Positions 1 through 12,122 of a stretch of 64,000 nt of DNA are shown one piece after another (position 1 is the stretch's first letter; each line of letters starts with the position of its first letter). This DNA is from Platerodrilus igneus (lineage: Eukaryota; Arthropoda; Insecta; Coleoptera; Lycidae), in NCBI GenBank assembly GCA_036346225.1, contig JARFIW010001109.1, positions 1,224,501-1,288,500 on the forward strand, given 5' to 3'. Both the position numbers and the translations under genes were made by a program. The notes beneath the pieces were generated by a model. It was not told the origin of the DNA, did not search any database, and saw nothing but the letters and a program-made list of their open reading frames with translations.

Positions 1-1
1 T

Positions 2-545
2 GAAAGTTGAGAAAAAGAACGACCGCATCATGTTCAAGAAGCAGAAGATCAAATTTTGCAACTTGTAGAGCTAAGCCGAGTTATCAATATTTCTCATTGC
101 TCAGTGGACAGGATTCTATGCGATAACCTTTTGTACCCGTATCAGGTGAAAAGAGAGCAGTGTCTCACTAGCAACGATTTTGGGACAAGGCTTAAATTTT
201 GTGAATGGTTCGGGCAGAAGAAAATTGCTCATTTCGGTTTTGGTGCTAGAGTATTATTTACCGACGAATGTTGTATTACTCGGAATGGAGTACTGAATTA
301 TCATAACACGCATCTATGGAGTTATGAAAATCCCCATGTGATACAAAAAGACCGGTTTCAATATCACCTTTCCGTAAATGTGTGGGCCGAAATTCTGGGG
401 AACACACTTATTGGACTATTTATTTTGCCTCAACGTCTTACAGGTGAAGTGTACTTAAATTTCTTACGCGCCGTACTTGACCAGGAATTGGATGATCTGC
501 CTTTGGAGCTACGCAAAACTACGTGGTCTATGCATGACGGCGCCC
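2..545 (+). pseudogene. Tc1/mariner-superfamily transposase fragment
   Basis: This is the first two-thirds of a cut-and-paste DNA transposase, entering the window already truncated. The frame runs from base 2, has a stop at 8-10, and then stays open to 562. Visible cues, in order, are a helix-turn-helix-like stretch (INISHCSVDRIL), the first catalytic Asp in LFTDECC, the HNTHLWSYENPH block, NVWAEILGN, and the second catalytic Asp in WSMHDGA. This layout is common in insect Tc1/mariner-like transposases. The last catalytic residue and C-terminus are missing, because the sequence becomes a different mariner relic at about 545 (the frame past that point is chance). Both the stop and the truncation say it is inactive. 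The family call rests on recalled motifs, not on a search. Confidence 0.85.
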
Positions 546-1475
546 TGCCAGAAGTGGTTTAATAAATTTTCCTCTGGAGATTTCAGTTTGATCGATGAAG
601 CACGCTCTGAAAAACCGGAGTCATAGACAGCGAAAATCTGAAAGAAGTTGTGAAAGCAAATTCCAGTACAACGTGCTTAGAGCTTGCAGAAAGGATCAGT
701 GTCAGTGATAAAACCATTTGGTTGTACCTTCATAGACTAGGGAAGACGTGGAAGTTACGCAAATAAGTTCCACATGAATTGCCAGATGATAACAAATTAA
801 ACCGCATTACCAATTATTCGGCAAACTTCCCACGCTATTAAAATGAACTTTTCTTGATCGGTTGTTAACTTGCGGTAAAAAGTAGACACTATACTCCAAT
901 TCTAAGCGATCTTATCGTTGGTTGTCACCAACTGATCCAATATCACATACTCCAAAAACTTCCTTACACCCAAAAAAGATTTTATTGTGTGTTTGGTGAC
1001 CAGCGGTCAGAATTGTCCATTATGAATTCTTGGAAACTTCTCTGGTCTATTGTAATTAGCGTCAGAAAGTACAAACAGCTCTCATCCAGAAATAGCCTAC
1101 TGTGATCAATCGAAAGAATGTGCGGTTCTTATAGGACAACTCTAAACCTCATAGCGCAATAGTGACCCAAGAAAAATTTCTGAGCTTGACTGCGAAACCT
1201 TACCTCATCCACCTTATTCTCCTGACATTTCGCAAAGTGATTACCACCTGTTTCTATCTCTTAGCAATTGAATGAGGCATAGGCTGTTGAAAATTCGAGT
1301 TAATGATATAGATGCATTCTGCAAATTTTTTTATTCCAAATCCGTAGATTTCTACAATACCGGCATACAAAGATTGGTGTCACATTGGCAGACGGTCATT
1401 GAATGCAATAATGATTTTTTGCTGAATAAGAGTGTATTACGGGTTTGTAAAAATTTTTTATATTTTTCAATCTAA
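546..1475 (+). pseudogene. mariner transposase relic
   Basis: A decayed mariner (DD34D-type) transposase, read across several frames. Recognisable pieces are KWFNKFSSGDFSLIDEARS near 552, the HTH segment TTCLELAERISVSDKTIW near 670-730, the mariner signature VPHELPDDN near 770, HPPYSPDISQSDYHLF near 1205-1255 (the block holding the third catalytic Asp), and the C-terminal FFYSKSVDFYNTGIQRL near 1326-1376. In-frame stops and frameshifts occur throughout, and the section with the first catalytic Asp (about 850-1090) is barely readable. Its N-terminus is missing at the junction with the preceding relic. No terminal inverted repeats were recognised. Confidence 0.85.
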
Positions 1476-1479
1476 AACT

Positions 1480-2500
1480 GCATAAACTTTTTTGGTTACC
1501 AGATATTATACTGCAATTATATTACGTTTTAGTGGGAAACAGAAATAATTGAGATTAATATAGGCGATTGAATCGGTGCTCCTCCTTAAAGTGATGCATC
1601 TCAAAAGCCACAAGAATTAGAAAAGCAAGAAATTACATGCAAAGGCCACGCTGCTGCTACTACAGCATGAAAGTTTTTAGTCAAACATTTTAATTTTGTA
1701 ACACATGGTTGACTTTTTAAGCTTTTTATTCTTATACTAGTTGGATGTAACTAACTTTGCCTAGCAGAGGGCGCAAGACGTACACGGAATTATCAAAGTA
1801 TCAAAAATTTGCTTACCCTATTTAATTTAATTCATAATTGCGAGCAGTGTAAAAAGTAATTATTGGTATGTCAGGTCAGATAAACTCTCATGTGTACAGA
1901 TGACCACTTTATGTCATATTCTGTGAGAAAGTTGCGTAATCTTTTTACTAAAATGTAAACAAGAAAGAAAAGTAATCAATGCATCAGGAATTAGGTACGG
2001 AATTGACAGGTACACTTCATCACATGTCTGTAATGCACTTCTGCGCCAGTAGTTAAAGAGAAGGATGTTACGTCAAGAATGAGTATTGGGGCCACTTCCC
2101 AATGATAACCGCTTGTATTTACGCGTTGTGATTGGTCCGAAAGCGTCATGTGTCTATTACAAACCGATGGAAATGTTTAAAATGTTATTCACACGCGAAT
2201 GAAAACAGTATTGGCAAGAAATACTCAAGAATATTTCACAAGACCGTAGTTTTTTAAATATTTGTTACACAATATGCGTATTAACCTAAATTAATAACCA
2301 TACAAATAAATTATGGAGCAATTAACGTATACCAGGCTGGAAAAAACCAACCATTTGAGTTTCAAAAAACCCGATAATGAAATAAAAATATCCCAAGAAC
2401 AGAAACAAAAAAAGCGAGCAATACATAAAATGACTGCAGAAAAATCTCCTGTGATTTTTGCATGAGATTATTTTATTATTCGATTATTAGAACAGATAAT
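1480..2500. other. no recognisable gene
   Basis: About 1 kb of AT-rich sequence. I see no protein family, RNA gene, tandem array or clear inverted repeat in it on either strand. Confidence 0.6.
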
Positions 2501-2518
2501 TTGCCCTTTTCATTGCAG

Positions 2519-2790
2519 GATACAGATCCCAGGCTTTTAACTACTTGCTTAGAAAAATTTTATAATATTGTGAAGAAATTGATAGTTTGCAAAGATGTTC
2601 TAAGAGAAATTGAACAAACAATTTTATGGATCAGTATATGTTTGTTTCAGAAATAATGCATGCCTTAGAAAATATCAAGAACACTTGTAAGGACTATATA
2701 GAAAATGGTTTAAAATATGCTAATGCAAGGGACAATAAGATCGACTACTATGTTTTAAAATTCATCACCACCAATTACGGTATTTTCAAT
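2519..2790 (+). other. possible small exon(s), unrecognised
   Basis: A pyrimidine-rich stretch ending in ttttcattgcag (about 2507-2518) looks like a splice acceptor. It is followed by an open frame (DTDPRLLTTCLEKF near its start) that runs into a second frame starting near 2626 (MHALENIKNTCKDY). The second frame also follows a tgtttgtttcag acceptor-like site at 2637-2648. Composition is slightly less AT-rich than the flanks, and both peptides look helical. No family is recognised. This could be host exon sequence, a decayed relic or chance. Conservation in a related species would decide. Confidence 0.2.
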
Positions 2791-2814
2791 TCGGGGTACC
2801 CAAGCCTTCCACCT

Positions 2815-2852
2815 CTTTTGGGGCGGGGCGGGTGGGGGGAGGTATGCAGGAT
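2815..2852. repeat. G-rich low-complexity tract
   Basis: A run dominated by G (ggggcggggcgggtgggggg) lies just beyond the 3' end of the minus-strand LINE, in otherwise AT-rich DNA. On the plus strand it has the spaced G-runs expected of a possible G-quadruplex. Confidence 0.6.
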
Positions 2853-2879
2853 TAAGCCTAGACTACTACACTACTTTTA

Positions 2880-5640
2880 CTCCCAACATCATTTGCAATC
2901 TTTCTCCACATCTCTCAGTTCCTTCACACTTCCCTTGTCTCTACAACATTCATACATTGCACTTGGCATGCTCTTTTATTCCTCAGACTTCACGCTTGTC
3001 GTTCTTTCAGAACCTCTTCTACTACATCCAACCATCTTTTACGCAGTTTGCCTTTTGCAGCTTTATCAGTCATCTTACTTGCATATATGGTAAGTCTATC
3101 CTCATATATTCTTTCCACTTGTTCAGACCAACTAAGCGTGCCTCGCTCGCTCAACTTCTTAAGGGTCACTTGGACCCACACTTTGCTTTGACACATTCGT
3201 TTGACACTTTTTCTCTTAATGTTTTTCCGCACACACTTCTTATGAACCTCTACTACATCTAACCATCTTTTATGCGGTCTGCAATTTGCAGCTTTACCAG
3301 TCATCTTACTTGCATATATACGCTTGGTAAATATATCCTCATATATTCTTTCCACTTATCCAAACCATCCAAGCGTGCTTCGCTCGTTCAACTCCTTAAG
3401 GGTCACTTGAACCACACACTCTGCTCTGACCAATTTGTTTGGCATTTTGTCTCTCAATATTTTTTTGGGCACACTTCATATGAACCTCATTCCTGCAGCA
3501 TTTATATAACTAAGATGCTTCTTCTGCCATACCAAAGTTTTGTTGCCATACAGAACAGTTGGCATAAACACTCTGCTGTAAAAAGTTAGTTTTACATTTA
3601 TACTTAATCATTCACTGCCCACATACTTCCAGACACTTTTATTCCAGAATTTGCTCTTCTTTCTGTTTCACCATCCAGCTTTCCATTACTCAAAACCTTT
3701 CTACAAAGACACACAAAGTCATTCACTTTCTCATTGTCCATTCTAAATACAAAGTCATCAATTTCGCATCTCTGTCAAAAATCATTACTTTCGTCTTATT
3801 TAGATTCACTTTCAATTGCATATTTTCACACGTTTCCAACAGCCTGTCAACCATTCGTTGCAAATCTTGTGACGATTCAGTCAACAATATTGCATCATCC
3901 GCATACAACAGCACACTTACATTTGTTTCACCAATTTTCACTCCCATTCTTTCGCAAGCCTGCCTCATACGTTTATCCATAAATACATTGAACAGCCATG
4001 GAGACATCACACACTACCGCCTTACGTCTTCTATAATATCAAAGTATTGACCCATGTTACCATTCACACGTACACATGCTTCACTGCCTACGTACATAGC
4101 TCTGATAGATTATATCAAGTGCTTGCTTACACCTTCTATAATTCACTTTTGTTTACAGAGTAATACACCTTTCCCAGATCTACACATGCTGCATACATTT
4201 TCTTTCTGGCATGCATACACTTTTCGACAATTTGTTGCATTGCAAACATCTGATCCATACATATACTTCCAGACAGAAAACCACATTGAGTGTCCCATAT
4301 CTTGCTCTGCATTCTCTTGCAAACTCTCTCGATCACAATATTTACATACACTTTATAGGGTACACACAACAGACATATCCCACGATAATTTTTGCACTCA
4401 TATTTGCTGCCCTTATCTTTGTGCAAAATGGATAATGATCGCACATTCTTCCAATTTTCAGACACATTTGCTGCTTCTATACACATCTCTTTCAGTTTGC
4501 ACAAACATTCAATCAACACCCCGGATCAATACTTGTTATTTCATCTACACCCGCCGCTTTATCATTCTTAAAATTCTCAGCGCATTCCATACCTCATCTA
4601 CACTGCATTCGAACTTTATACTACTATCTACGTTTTCGTCTAGTATATTACTGCTATCTTCATCATCCACCCAGTCATCTGTATCCCTCTTGCCACCACC
4701 ATACAGCATCTTAAAATACTTTTCCAACAGTTTCTCACACTCGTCCCAAACAATTTCATTTCTATTGTTAACAACACGAATCACACTTATTTCCACCCTT
4801 TCTTGTCGTCCTTGCCCATTTCGAAAACAAGTTTTTATTCCCTTCAAAATCGTTTTGCATTTCTTGACCCTCCCTTTCCCTCAGTTGCTCTTTCTTTACT
4901 TTCTCTACTACTTTCACATATCGCCTTTTTTCCTTATATACTTCTTGAAGTTGCTCACTTAACTCAAAATCTTTTTCTGCAATCATTCTTTTATGCGCCA
5001 CTTTCTTTTCCCCGACCATCCTTTTTTAACATGTATTGGATACAAACTGTTCTCTTTCCATACACATATTCACTAACTTATCTTCATTTTCGTTCGTTCT
5101 TGGATCACCAAATGGACCTACCACATGTTCAGCTTTTTCTCTGTGTACTCCCACCCAGCTATTCATATTGCCTAATAGAACCACACGGTCATTTCCTTCG
5201 CGTTTGTCTAATATATCTTCAAACTCCTGCCAAAACTGCTCACACTACGTATCGTCATTCACCGGAGCATAACATGTTACATTTTCATTCGAACCCACAA
5301 GATGCAGGGAAACACCAATTCATATGGTTTAATGCACGCATTTACTTGATCATTTGAAATTAATCCAACACCTTTCGCCTCGAATTCATTGCTCTTTACT
5401 CCAGATCACAAACCCTACATACCGTCATCTAATTCAGCAATCTTTCCCCTTCCGCTTAGTTTCACGTCCATATGCTTTTCCTTCATTTTATTTATGACTT
5501 CATACTCTTTACTGTACACTCCTCTGACATTCCAAGTACCAAATCTCCATTTCTGATTCTTGCGGTCGTTATCTGATAGGCTAGATATTTTCCGTCTCAG
5601 TTACCCACCATGACTTTAACGGCCCGAGGTTTTCGCATAG
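2880..5640 (-). pseudogene. APE-type LINE (endonuclease-RT) relic
   Basis: A non-LTR retrotransposon polyprotein lying leftward in several frames. Reading from 5640 down: an AP-like endonuclease start (RFGTWNVRGVYSKEYEV, near 5560), DFN-box remains and DPRTNENEDKLVNMC (to about 5040); a lysine/glutamate-rich linker (5019-4768); RT fingers with KYECKNYRGICLL and DTQCGFLSGSICMDQM (4519-4136); MSPWLFNVFMDK and the catalytic box LLYADDAILL (4010-3723); then the C-terminal VERIYEDRLT...RKRWLDVVEEVL region (about 3480-2990). The YADD box is intact, but stops and frameshifts occur in the endonuclease and before MSPWLF. The layout resembles RTE/CR1-like insect LINEs; the clade is not certain. The long plus-strand frame at 4054-4962 is its antisense shadow. 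Confidence 0.85.
3000..3480 (-). repeat. tandem duplication of the LINE 3' coding end
   Basis: Two direct copies of roughly 240 bp begin near 3008 and 3246. On the minus strand each copy encodes the same stretch (VERIYEDRLTIYASKMTDKA, KRWLDVVEEVLK). They differ by substitutions and a few small indels, so the duplication is not recent. Confidence 0.75.
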
Positions 5641-6010
5641 GTTTTGTTAGTAGATCTTAATTAGGTTGGACCAGGTTACCAGCCTAGATCGCAACCGTGC
5701 TGTTATAACTTTCCCTCCTAACAGTAACGACATCTTCCCTTTCAGTGTTGGCATGTTTAGCCTCTCTGCCACAGATGTCGCCACGATTCCCAGTCCTCTA
5801 GGCGTGCCTACGTTTTTCAATGCAAGCTAATACTTCCTATTTCAAGGAGTTATCTGGTAAGTCAGCAGAAAGTTGCCCGCGCTACGACCAGTAGGAGGTA
5901 CATAACGTGCACTGACACACATCGACTGCTTTAAATTCAAGAAGATGAATATGACCCTGACGTTTATTAGCCGTTTACTAATGACAATATAAATCATAAT
6001 TTAATTTAAC
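5641..6010. other. no recognisable gene
   Basis: Upstream of the minus-strand LINE endonuclease. Part may be LINE 5' leader, but no ORF1 domain is recognisable. Confidence 0.4.
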
Positions 6011-6202
6011 TTGAACCTAATCAAGTCAAAATATCCATCCAGGGACCGCAAAAAGGAAATTAATCCAAGTTGGTTTAAAGAATACAAATTTTTGGAATAC
6101 AGCGTAACAAAACATGCCGCTTTTTGTTTCATCTGTTGTTTTCGTTCTGGACCTGGAAAACAGAAAGCCAAAGCAGCCTGGATACGTGATGGAACAAAAT
6201 GA
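6011..6202 (+). pseudogene. TTF-type zinc-finger fragment (hAT/ZMYM-like)
   Basis: A short open frame carrying YPSRDRKKEINPSWFKEYKF, then LEYSVTKHAAFCFICCF and GPGKQKAKAAWIRDGTK. This matches the pattern of the TTF-type zinc finger that begins many hAT-like transposases and ZMYM1-like domesticated proteins (NPSWF..Y.WLEYS...AAFCF.C). The His/Cys ligands beyond CFIC are not clear. The frame stops at 6202, and no dimerisation or catalytic region follows. It is best read as a broken remnant. A domesticated single exon cannot be excluded. Confidence 0.65.
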
Positions 6203-7516
6203 TGAGTCAATGAAAGAATGTTGAAGGAAAACCAGATGGCCATTTCTCGTCGAAAGCGCATAAAAATGAATTAGCTGTTTGATATTTTTATGAAAAAAAG
6301 AAAAATAAAGGTCATTATAAGAAAGGTAAGAATTTTTTCATTTAATAAAGAAATAATCAAAATTCTTCTATATATCTCATTTTGTCGACAATCGACATGA
6401 AGAACTGGTCGTCGATGCTGTAGTTTTGATGCTAAGTCCAGATGCTGATTGCTGATGTTAACCTCGTTATTAATTAAAATAACTAATAATGTCTAGAATA
6501 GTTTATTTATTATAAATTATTATAATTACACATCTGTAAGTTCTGTTCACAGTTCTTGCTGTGGATGGTAGAACAGCTTCAAATAAGTATTGACTTTCTA
6601 TTTCTAATCGTTACTTTTTATACCCAAAAACTAGAGAAAGTTATCCACACAACTAGGGTTCTGCATTACTCATAAGTTCCTTATTACAACAATAGCCTAG
6701 TTACTTCATGTTTCGCATCTCATCAGTATTTCAATTGCATTAGGTCAAGTTCCTGAATATTTGACCCACTGAACATAATACTATCTGGGTTACTACATTA
6801 CCTTGCTTGCATTCATTAATTACAAAATATGCATACTACCAATAATAAGGAATAAGTTTATTTCATATTTTCTGTAACACATTAAATTTCCTTCTTGTGA
6901 AATATATGATTTTTAACCTGAATCTTAATTGTAATAGGAACAGTAAATTTACCTGAAGTATGTTTGCAATAGTTTTGCGAACTCATGTATTTTGGCGAAA
7001 CAACGTGTAGCCCTTAGAGGGTCCGTGGATAATGAAATCTAGTATTTTAAACAAATTGGATCAGTAATAAAAATGATCGTCCTTACCATATGTCTTGATT
7101 AAGCAAGTCGTAAAATAGATTTATTACTTTACTAGTAACAGTTTTATACAACGAGCGGTGATCAGGCATTCTGAACCTGATTACCGTATCTTGAAGAAGT
7201 GTGAGTGCTTTATAAAATAATGTATTGAAGGTTTTCTGTTAATCATTACCTTCCCGTTATCGTACCTTGTTCCTTTATATCGTAGGAAATACCAACAAAC
7301 TTCACTACAAGAATCTAGTATAGAAAGGGATTGAAAACTCGCACCTTGCCAAAAGGCAGTAATTCAAATAATTTATTAACGGGTTTTACCTTGGAATAAA
7401 CATTTAGACGGTCAAAGATAAGAAAACTTTTAATTAATTTGCATGTCATGTTGTAAAGCAAATTGAATAATTCGTATATAAAATTTGTGCAATGTTATTA
7501 CGCTAGTTACATATCC
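6203..7516. other. no recognisable gene
   Basis: AT-rich sequence, with no coding family or repeat array recognised on either strand. Confidence 0.55.
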
Positions 7517-8086
7517 CCCAAATTAATATATATGTATATCCAAATGAAACTATTAAGTCTTAAGAAATAGATTGTTCCATTGTATAATTGAAGAACATAT
7601 AATAAAAGGTTAATGGAATAAACCAGACATGAGAACGGAAACAGGTATTGTTCTCCAGACGTAACATGATACTGCAGGTGCTGGTCACAGTAGGTTATAA
7701 GACAGGCAATTATTAGAATTAAGATAATTAAAATGTAATACTTTGTATTGTATCAAGAAAAAGCAGACATGAGATCTGCATTTCCCACAAGAGATGTAAG
7801 AGCAGGGATAGCATAAATACCCTCAAGAGCCCAAGATGGCCAGTCAGTCTGAGAACTTTATAACTTTAGCATTGTTAGTGGTTCAAAGCTACTCATTTGT
7901 AAATATTAGTTATTGATTTTAATTATTAATTAGTAAATATTAACTTTAATTATTTTTGATTTCAATACGTTAATGAATATGACGTACCTGTTATTAAAAC
8001 CATTGTAATTACTGTTAAAATACACTTATAGGAATGTTTTAGAAATAAAGTCTTTTTTAAAAAGAAGCTCCCAGCGGCCTAAAACT
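7517..8086 (+). repeat. 5' LTR of gypsy-like element
   Basis: The stretch from about 7540 to 7710 recurs, with a few changes and small indels, at 11953-12122. It includes caaatgaaactattaagtct and cagacatgagaacggaaaca. A TATA-like core (gcataaatacc, near 7812) and the tail aaataaagtctttttt (near 8043) resemble a promoter and polyadenylation region. The same architecture recurs in the solo LTR at about 38402-38920, including the tail sequence gtctttttaaaaa. The left boundary is uncertain: the motif taatatatatgtat precedes both copies. No primer-binding site was confirmed. Confidence 0.65.
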
Positions 8087-8747
8087 TATTTGACCCAGTC
8101 GATTGTAGGATTCCAGAAGGGCACTGGCAAATCAAAAATCGAGGAACTGGTGGTCTTGAATTTTAATTCTTTATTTGAAACAAAAACGAACCAATTGGAC
8201 GAAGTACAAAAATCGACCAAGTCTAATAAAAGAGGAAAGACTCTAATGGAACTAGTAAACAAATTCTTGTAAGTACCATAAGTTCATTTTCCTAACCATT
8301 GTCAATTGCATATTGATATTAGCTAGTAAGAAACAAAAGAATTTTTATATACGCATTTATATGTACAATTTTATTATCGCAATTTATTACTATTATTTCT
8401 GAAATAATTTACTCAGCAAAGTCTGAAACTTATAAAACAATTCTTTGCACCATTCTTACAGCAATTATTATTCAGAGAAATCTGAAAAACTTGATTCTCA
8501 TCAACTTTAAAATCACTTACAAGGGTTATAATTAAACACTTTCATTGCAACAAATTAACGAAGGTATATAATTACAAACATTTTATGTACTGTATTATTT
8601 GCAACAATTTAATGAAATAATTATTCAGCAGAATTCTGAAACTGATGTAATTATAACTAAGGTTATTATAATTATACACAATATACGTAAAGATAAGTGA
8701 TTTTTTAAATAACTATAATACAAACTCGACTGAAAAATAATTATAGA

Positions 8748-9805
8748 AATGAACTCTGAAAACATAAAATTGTATCTAGACCCAATTTCCTTATACGACG
8801 GAAACCCAGCACTATTTGGTATTTTCATCACTGCTTGCGAAACATTTTTAAAATCTTTTTATAAACATTGATTGCAACTAGCGATGATCTTACGGAATGG
8901 GACGATTATAAACGGATATTAATAGCATATTTCGGAGACCAACGTAATATCAAATATCTTGTCAGAGATGTAATAAATTTAAGGATTTTGACCAAACTAA
9001 ACATTGAACAACCCGACCAAAACATACGTTTAATAAAGACGAAGATGTAGGACGAAATGGCTTTGGACACATATATCAACGCATTACCCGAATGACTATC
9101 GGACAAAATAAGATTTCAAAATCCCAAAATCTAGAAGAAACTATGAACATGATTGTAGAGGAAGTAAACGTTATGTATTACAGAAATAGACTATATAATC
9201 GCAACGCAAATAAACATTACTCACCGATGAAAATAATACAAGCCGCGAGACAAATGCCAACACAATCGAAATTTACACCATTTAACGCACCAATGAATCA
9301 ATCTCGAATTAAAAATCCAAACTTTAATAACACAAATTTCAACAACCAATTTCGACAATTTCCCAAACTAACATTTAATTCAAACATTACAAAACCCCCA
9401 TTTACACCAAGGTTTAATCAAAACTTAAATCAACCAGGGCAAACATTTGGTGCAAACCCCAACAGAAACATACCGATGACGAATAACAACAACTTTAATA
9501 ATTATCACAAACAAACTCCTATGGACACTTCATCTGGTAACATCAGACAGATTACTAAAATATCTCAAATTAAACCCGATTACATCCAAAAACGAAAGTT
9601 CACTTCCGAGGAACTATTCCACCAAGAAGTGGAAGATTTTAATAATCCAGACACGAATAATTATGCGAATCCAAGTAGAGACGATGAAACAAATCATTCA
9701 GAAAACTATGAACGTAACAACCCTTGTGAAAACTACGAAGAGGACGACGAAGAAAATGCATACTCAAGTTTTCGGTTGGACAGATTCAAATACGACCAAA
9801 CATAA
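8748..9805 (+). pseudogene. gypsy-like Gag, broken
   Basis: This is the structural protein of the LTR element. It starts at 8748 (MNSENIKLYLDPISLYDGNP, the usual YDGNP near the Gag start), hits a stop near 8870 after a frameshift, continues as WDDYKRILIAYFGDQRNIKY (8868-9050, the capsid GDQR region), and then runs open from about 9092 to 9805. The last part is an Asn/Gln/Phe/Pro-rich tail with FTSEELFHQEVEDF and an acidic C-terminus, as in insect gypsy-group Gag proteins. No CCHC zinc knuckle is visible. The internal stops at about 8870 and 9048 make it a pseudogene. Confidence 0.7.
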
Positions 9806-10190
9806 TAAATTTAAATAACATTAATCAACAAATTTCATTTTATATAGAAATACCCCATGCGGAACTCAAATTACTAATCGATATAGGATCTTCAAAAACT
9901 TTAATTAGCCCCAAAACACTACAGAAACATTATTTAGATTTTATAGAAAGAGAACCTTTGAAATCAAAACAGCACACAAAACGACATTACACCAATTTAT
10001 AGTAAACATACCCTTACCCAAAACTTTCAACGTAAAAATGAAACACAAATTTTGCATCTTTGAATTTAACGATATATACGACAGATTAATAGGCATGGTT
10101 CATCTAAGAAAATTAGGAACAAATATCGATATAAAGAACCGATTATTAAAAAACGAAACACGAACAAATTCCCAAAGTAATATATATGTA
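9806..10190 (+). pseudogene. retropepsin (protease) fragment
   Basis: Immediately after gag, with a frame change, the sequence encodes IEIPHAELKLLIDIGSSKTL and then IDIKNRLLKN. The LLIDIGSS motif is the active-site Asp region of a retroviral-type aspartic protease (usual form D-T/S-G). The frame breaks near 9960 and the coding region ends at the abrupt junction with LTR sequence near 10172. No polymerase follows. Confidence 0.7.
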
Positions 10191-10191
10191 T

Positions 10192-11945
10192 TGTTGTGAT
10201 ACTGTAGCAATACCCCTATGCGCCCTTTTTATGAATTAAAAGGTAAAAATTTTTAATCTTTCAATTTTTGATTTCTAATATATAATTTTAATCGCGTCGG
10301 CTAGCTCAGTTTTTGAATTACTCACGGAGCTTGCGACAATACGACAAACAAAGACTTTAAACCTACCATCTACCTCTCCTTCCTGTTTTAATCTTTAAAT
10401 TATTATAATGTTATAATGTTCTCAAAAATATTTACAACGTATAAGAAGGTTAAAATTCTTTAACTAGAATTTTCTCCTAATAACTGAATCAGTAAATTTA
10501 ATAATTATTATAACCAAAGATGGTCAAAAAGTCAGCAAAATCACTAGTATTATTAATTATTAATTGAAGCCTGATGAACGTTTATTTAACCTCATTTATT
10601 TACGTAATTTACAACGCATGCCCAAATTAAATCTCGCCGACCCCTTACATAAATTGTCATGAGAGCAATTTTTAAAGTATTTAAATATGTTATATTTAAT
10701 TAAATGTTAAATCTTAAGTTTTCCAGTTTAGCAAAGTGCAATGAAATATCCACAAATAAAATAATCAAATAATAAACATTCAGATTGGCTAACCTGTTGT
10801 TTTTCAGCTTAAATCAGTCTCTGGTCGAACCGTTGTGTGTATCCCTCATAGCATCGCCTTAAATACACTAGCGTACTCCATTAAACTCTTTCACCATAAA
10901 TCAACTCTTTTGTTCCAGTAATAATTGCTTCAGCATTTACTCAAACTTGTTCCCTTATTTATATAGACTGGACTCCAGTAATTATTTAAAGCCGTCTCCC
11001 GCAATTGTTTGAAGCTTTCTCCGGCAATTCTTTAAACTTGTCTCCGGTGATTCTTTGGAGATTCATTAGAGTTCTTTTTAATAAGGTTAAAATTAGAATT
11101 TATATTAAACAACTTTTAGTTACTTACGTTTTTTCTATTGAGGATAAAACGACAAACCATCAATTTTCCATATTCAGCGGAATTATTTCACACTTCACCA
11201 ATACTCACTTAACGTGTATATTTTGGTTTTCAGAGACGTGAACTACACTTTACTTCATGATGAACTGATTTGTTTACAAATCTGGTCATATTTAAATGCA
11301 CCGTCTATCTATTGACAAGCGCAAAGTTCGTTTGTATAAACTTTCATACTAGGTTTTCGGACATTCTATGGTATTTTGTAATATACTAACATCAACGCGT
11401 TCCTCTTGTCACGTACGATTTCAAGTTAATAGCATTGATCCGCTTGGATTTTCATACTCCTAGATAAGTAAACCGTAGTTTGTTCAAATAAATTTGGTGA
11501 ACTTTGATTTTAATTGCCATGCTTTGTTTGTTTCCAATAAATCAGGTGTCGATTTTAATTCTCTAGTCACGTAGACGAATACAATGTATGCATTAAATTA
11601 TCTGCGTTTTCTATCCTACGCATTATTAAACCTGCTTGTATTAATTAGGATTCTTGATGTAATAATGTTGCGTTATCCACGCGTGTCGCGTTTCAGCTTG
11701 CATTTATGTTATTTAACGACTTGCGGATTTGCATTATTCAAATCAATCTTCAAAATGTTTTTCATTACCTGAATTAATTATGATTATTATTTATATACAG
11801 GGCATCGTCATTTACTTTCCAGTCTAATCATCGTATTTCTTGTTTTCTTCAGAAAACTGTGTGGTTTTCTGAGCCCTTATGTATTTTATGTGGAGTGCGC
11901 TACTCTTGGTCCTAACTACCCCTAAATGACCCTATTAACACAGCA
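10192..11945. mobile_element. 1.75 kb insertion in the 3' LTR, possible TIR element
   Basis: At 7530-7550 the LTR reads tgtatatccaaatgaaac. In the second copy the same sequence is split: ...tatatatgtat before 10192 and ttcaaatgaaac after 11945. The intervening 1754 bp begins tgttgtgata and ends taacacagca, an imperfect 10-bp terminal inverted repeat (8 of 10). There is no recognisable coding sequence, so it would be a non-autonomous DNA transposon. The flanking duplication is at most a few bases (tat). Confidence 0.45.
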
Positions 11946-11950
11946 GTTTA

Positions 11951-12122
11951 TTCAAATGAAACTATTAAGTCTTAAGAAATAGATTGGTACATTGTATAAT
12001 TGAAGGATATATAATAAAAGGTTAATGGAAGTTCATAAACCAGACATGAGAACGGAAACATTTACTTTGTTTTCCAGATGTAACATGATACTGCAGGTGC
12101 AGGTCACAGTAGATTATAAGAC
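11951..12122 (+). repeat. 3' LTR, truncated
   Basis: Copy of the 5' LTR start (compare 7540-7710). Similarity ends at gattataagaca near 12122, so about 400 bp of the LTR is missing. Confidence 0.7.

Larger units (their letters stand above)
7517..12122 (+). mobile_element. Ty3/gypsy-like LTR element without pol
   Basis: Two related terminal sequences enclose gag and protease remains. The leader is followed by gag (8748-9805) and a retropepsin fragment (9806-10190). The sequence then runs directly into the start of a second LTR copy (from 10172, resuming at 11951 after an insertion). Reverse transcriptase, RNase H and integrase are all absent, so this is an internally deleted, non-autonomous copy. 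The 3' LTR is truncated after about 170 bp (near 12122). Confidence 0.75.

Noticed and set aside
4054..4962. 302-residue plus-strand frame
   Set aside because: Antisense to the minus-strand LINE RT; composition (Ser/Thr/Phe/Leu-rich) is as expected for a shadow frame.
8090..8272. Open frame after the 5' LTR, ending next to gtaagt
   Set aside because: Considered as an exon or gag leader. It has no ATG, no family resemblance and no matching acceptor, so it is left unannotated.
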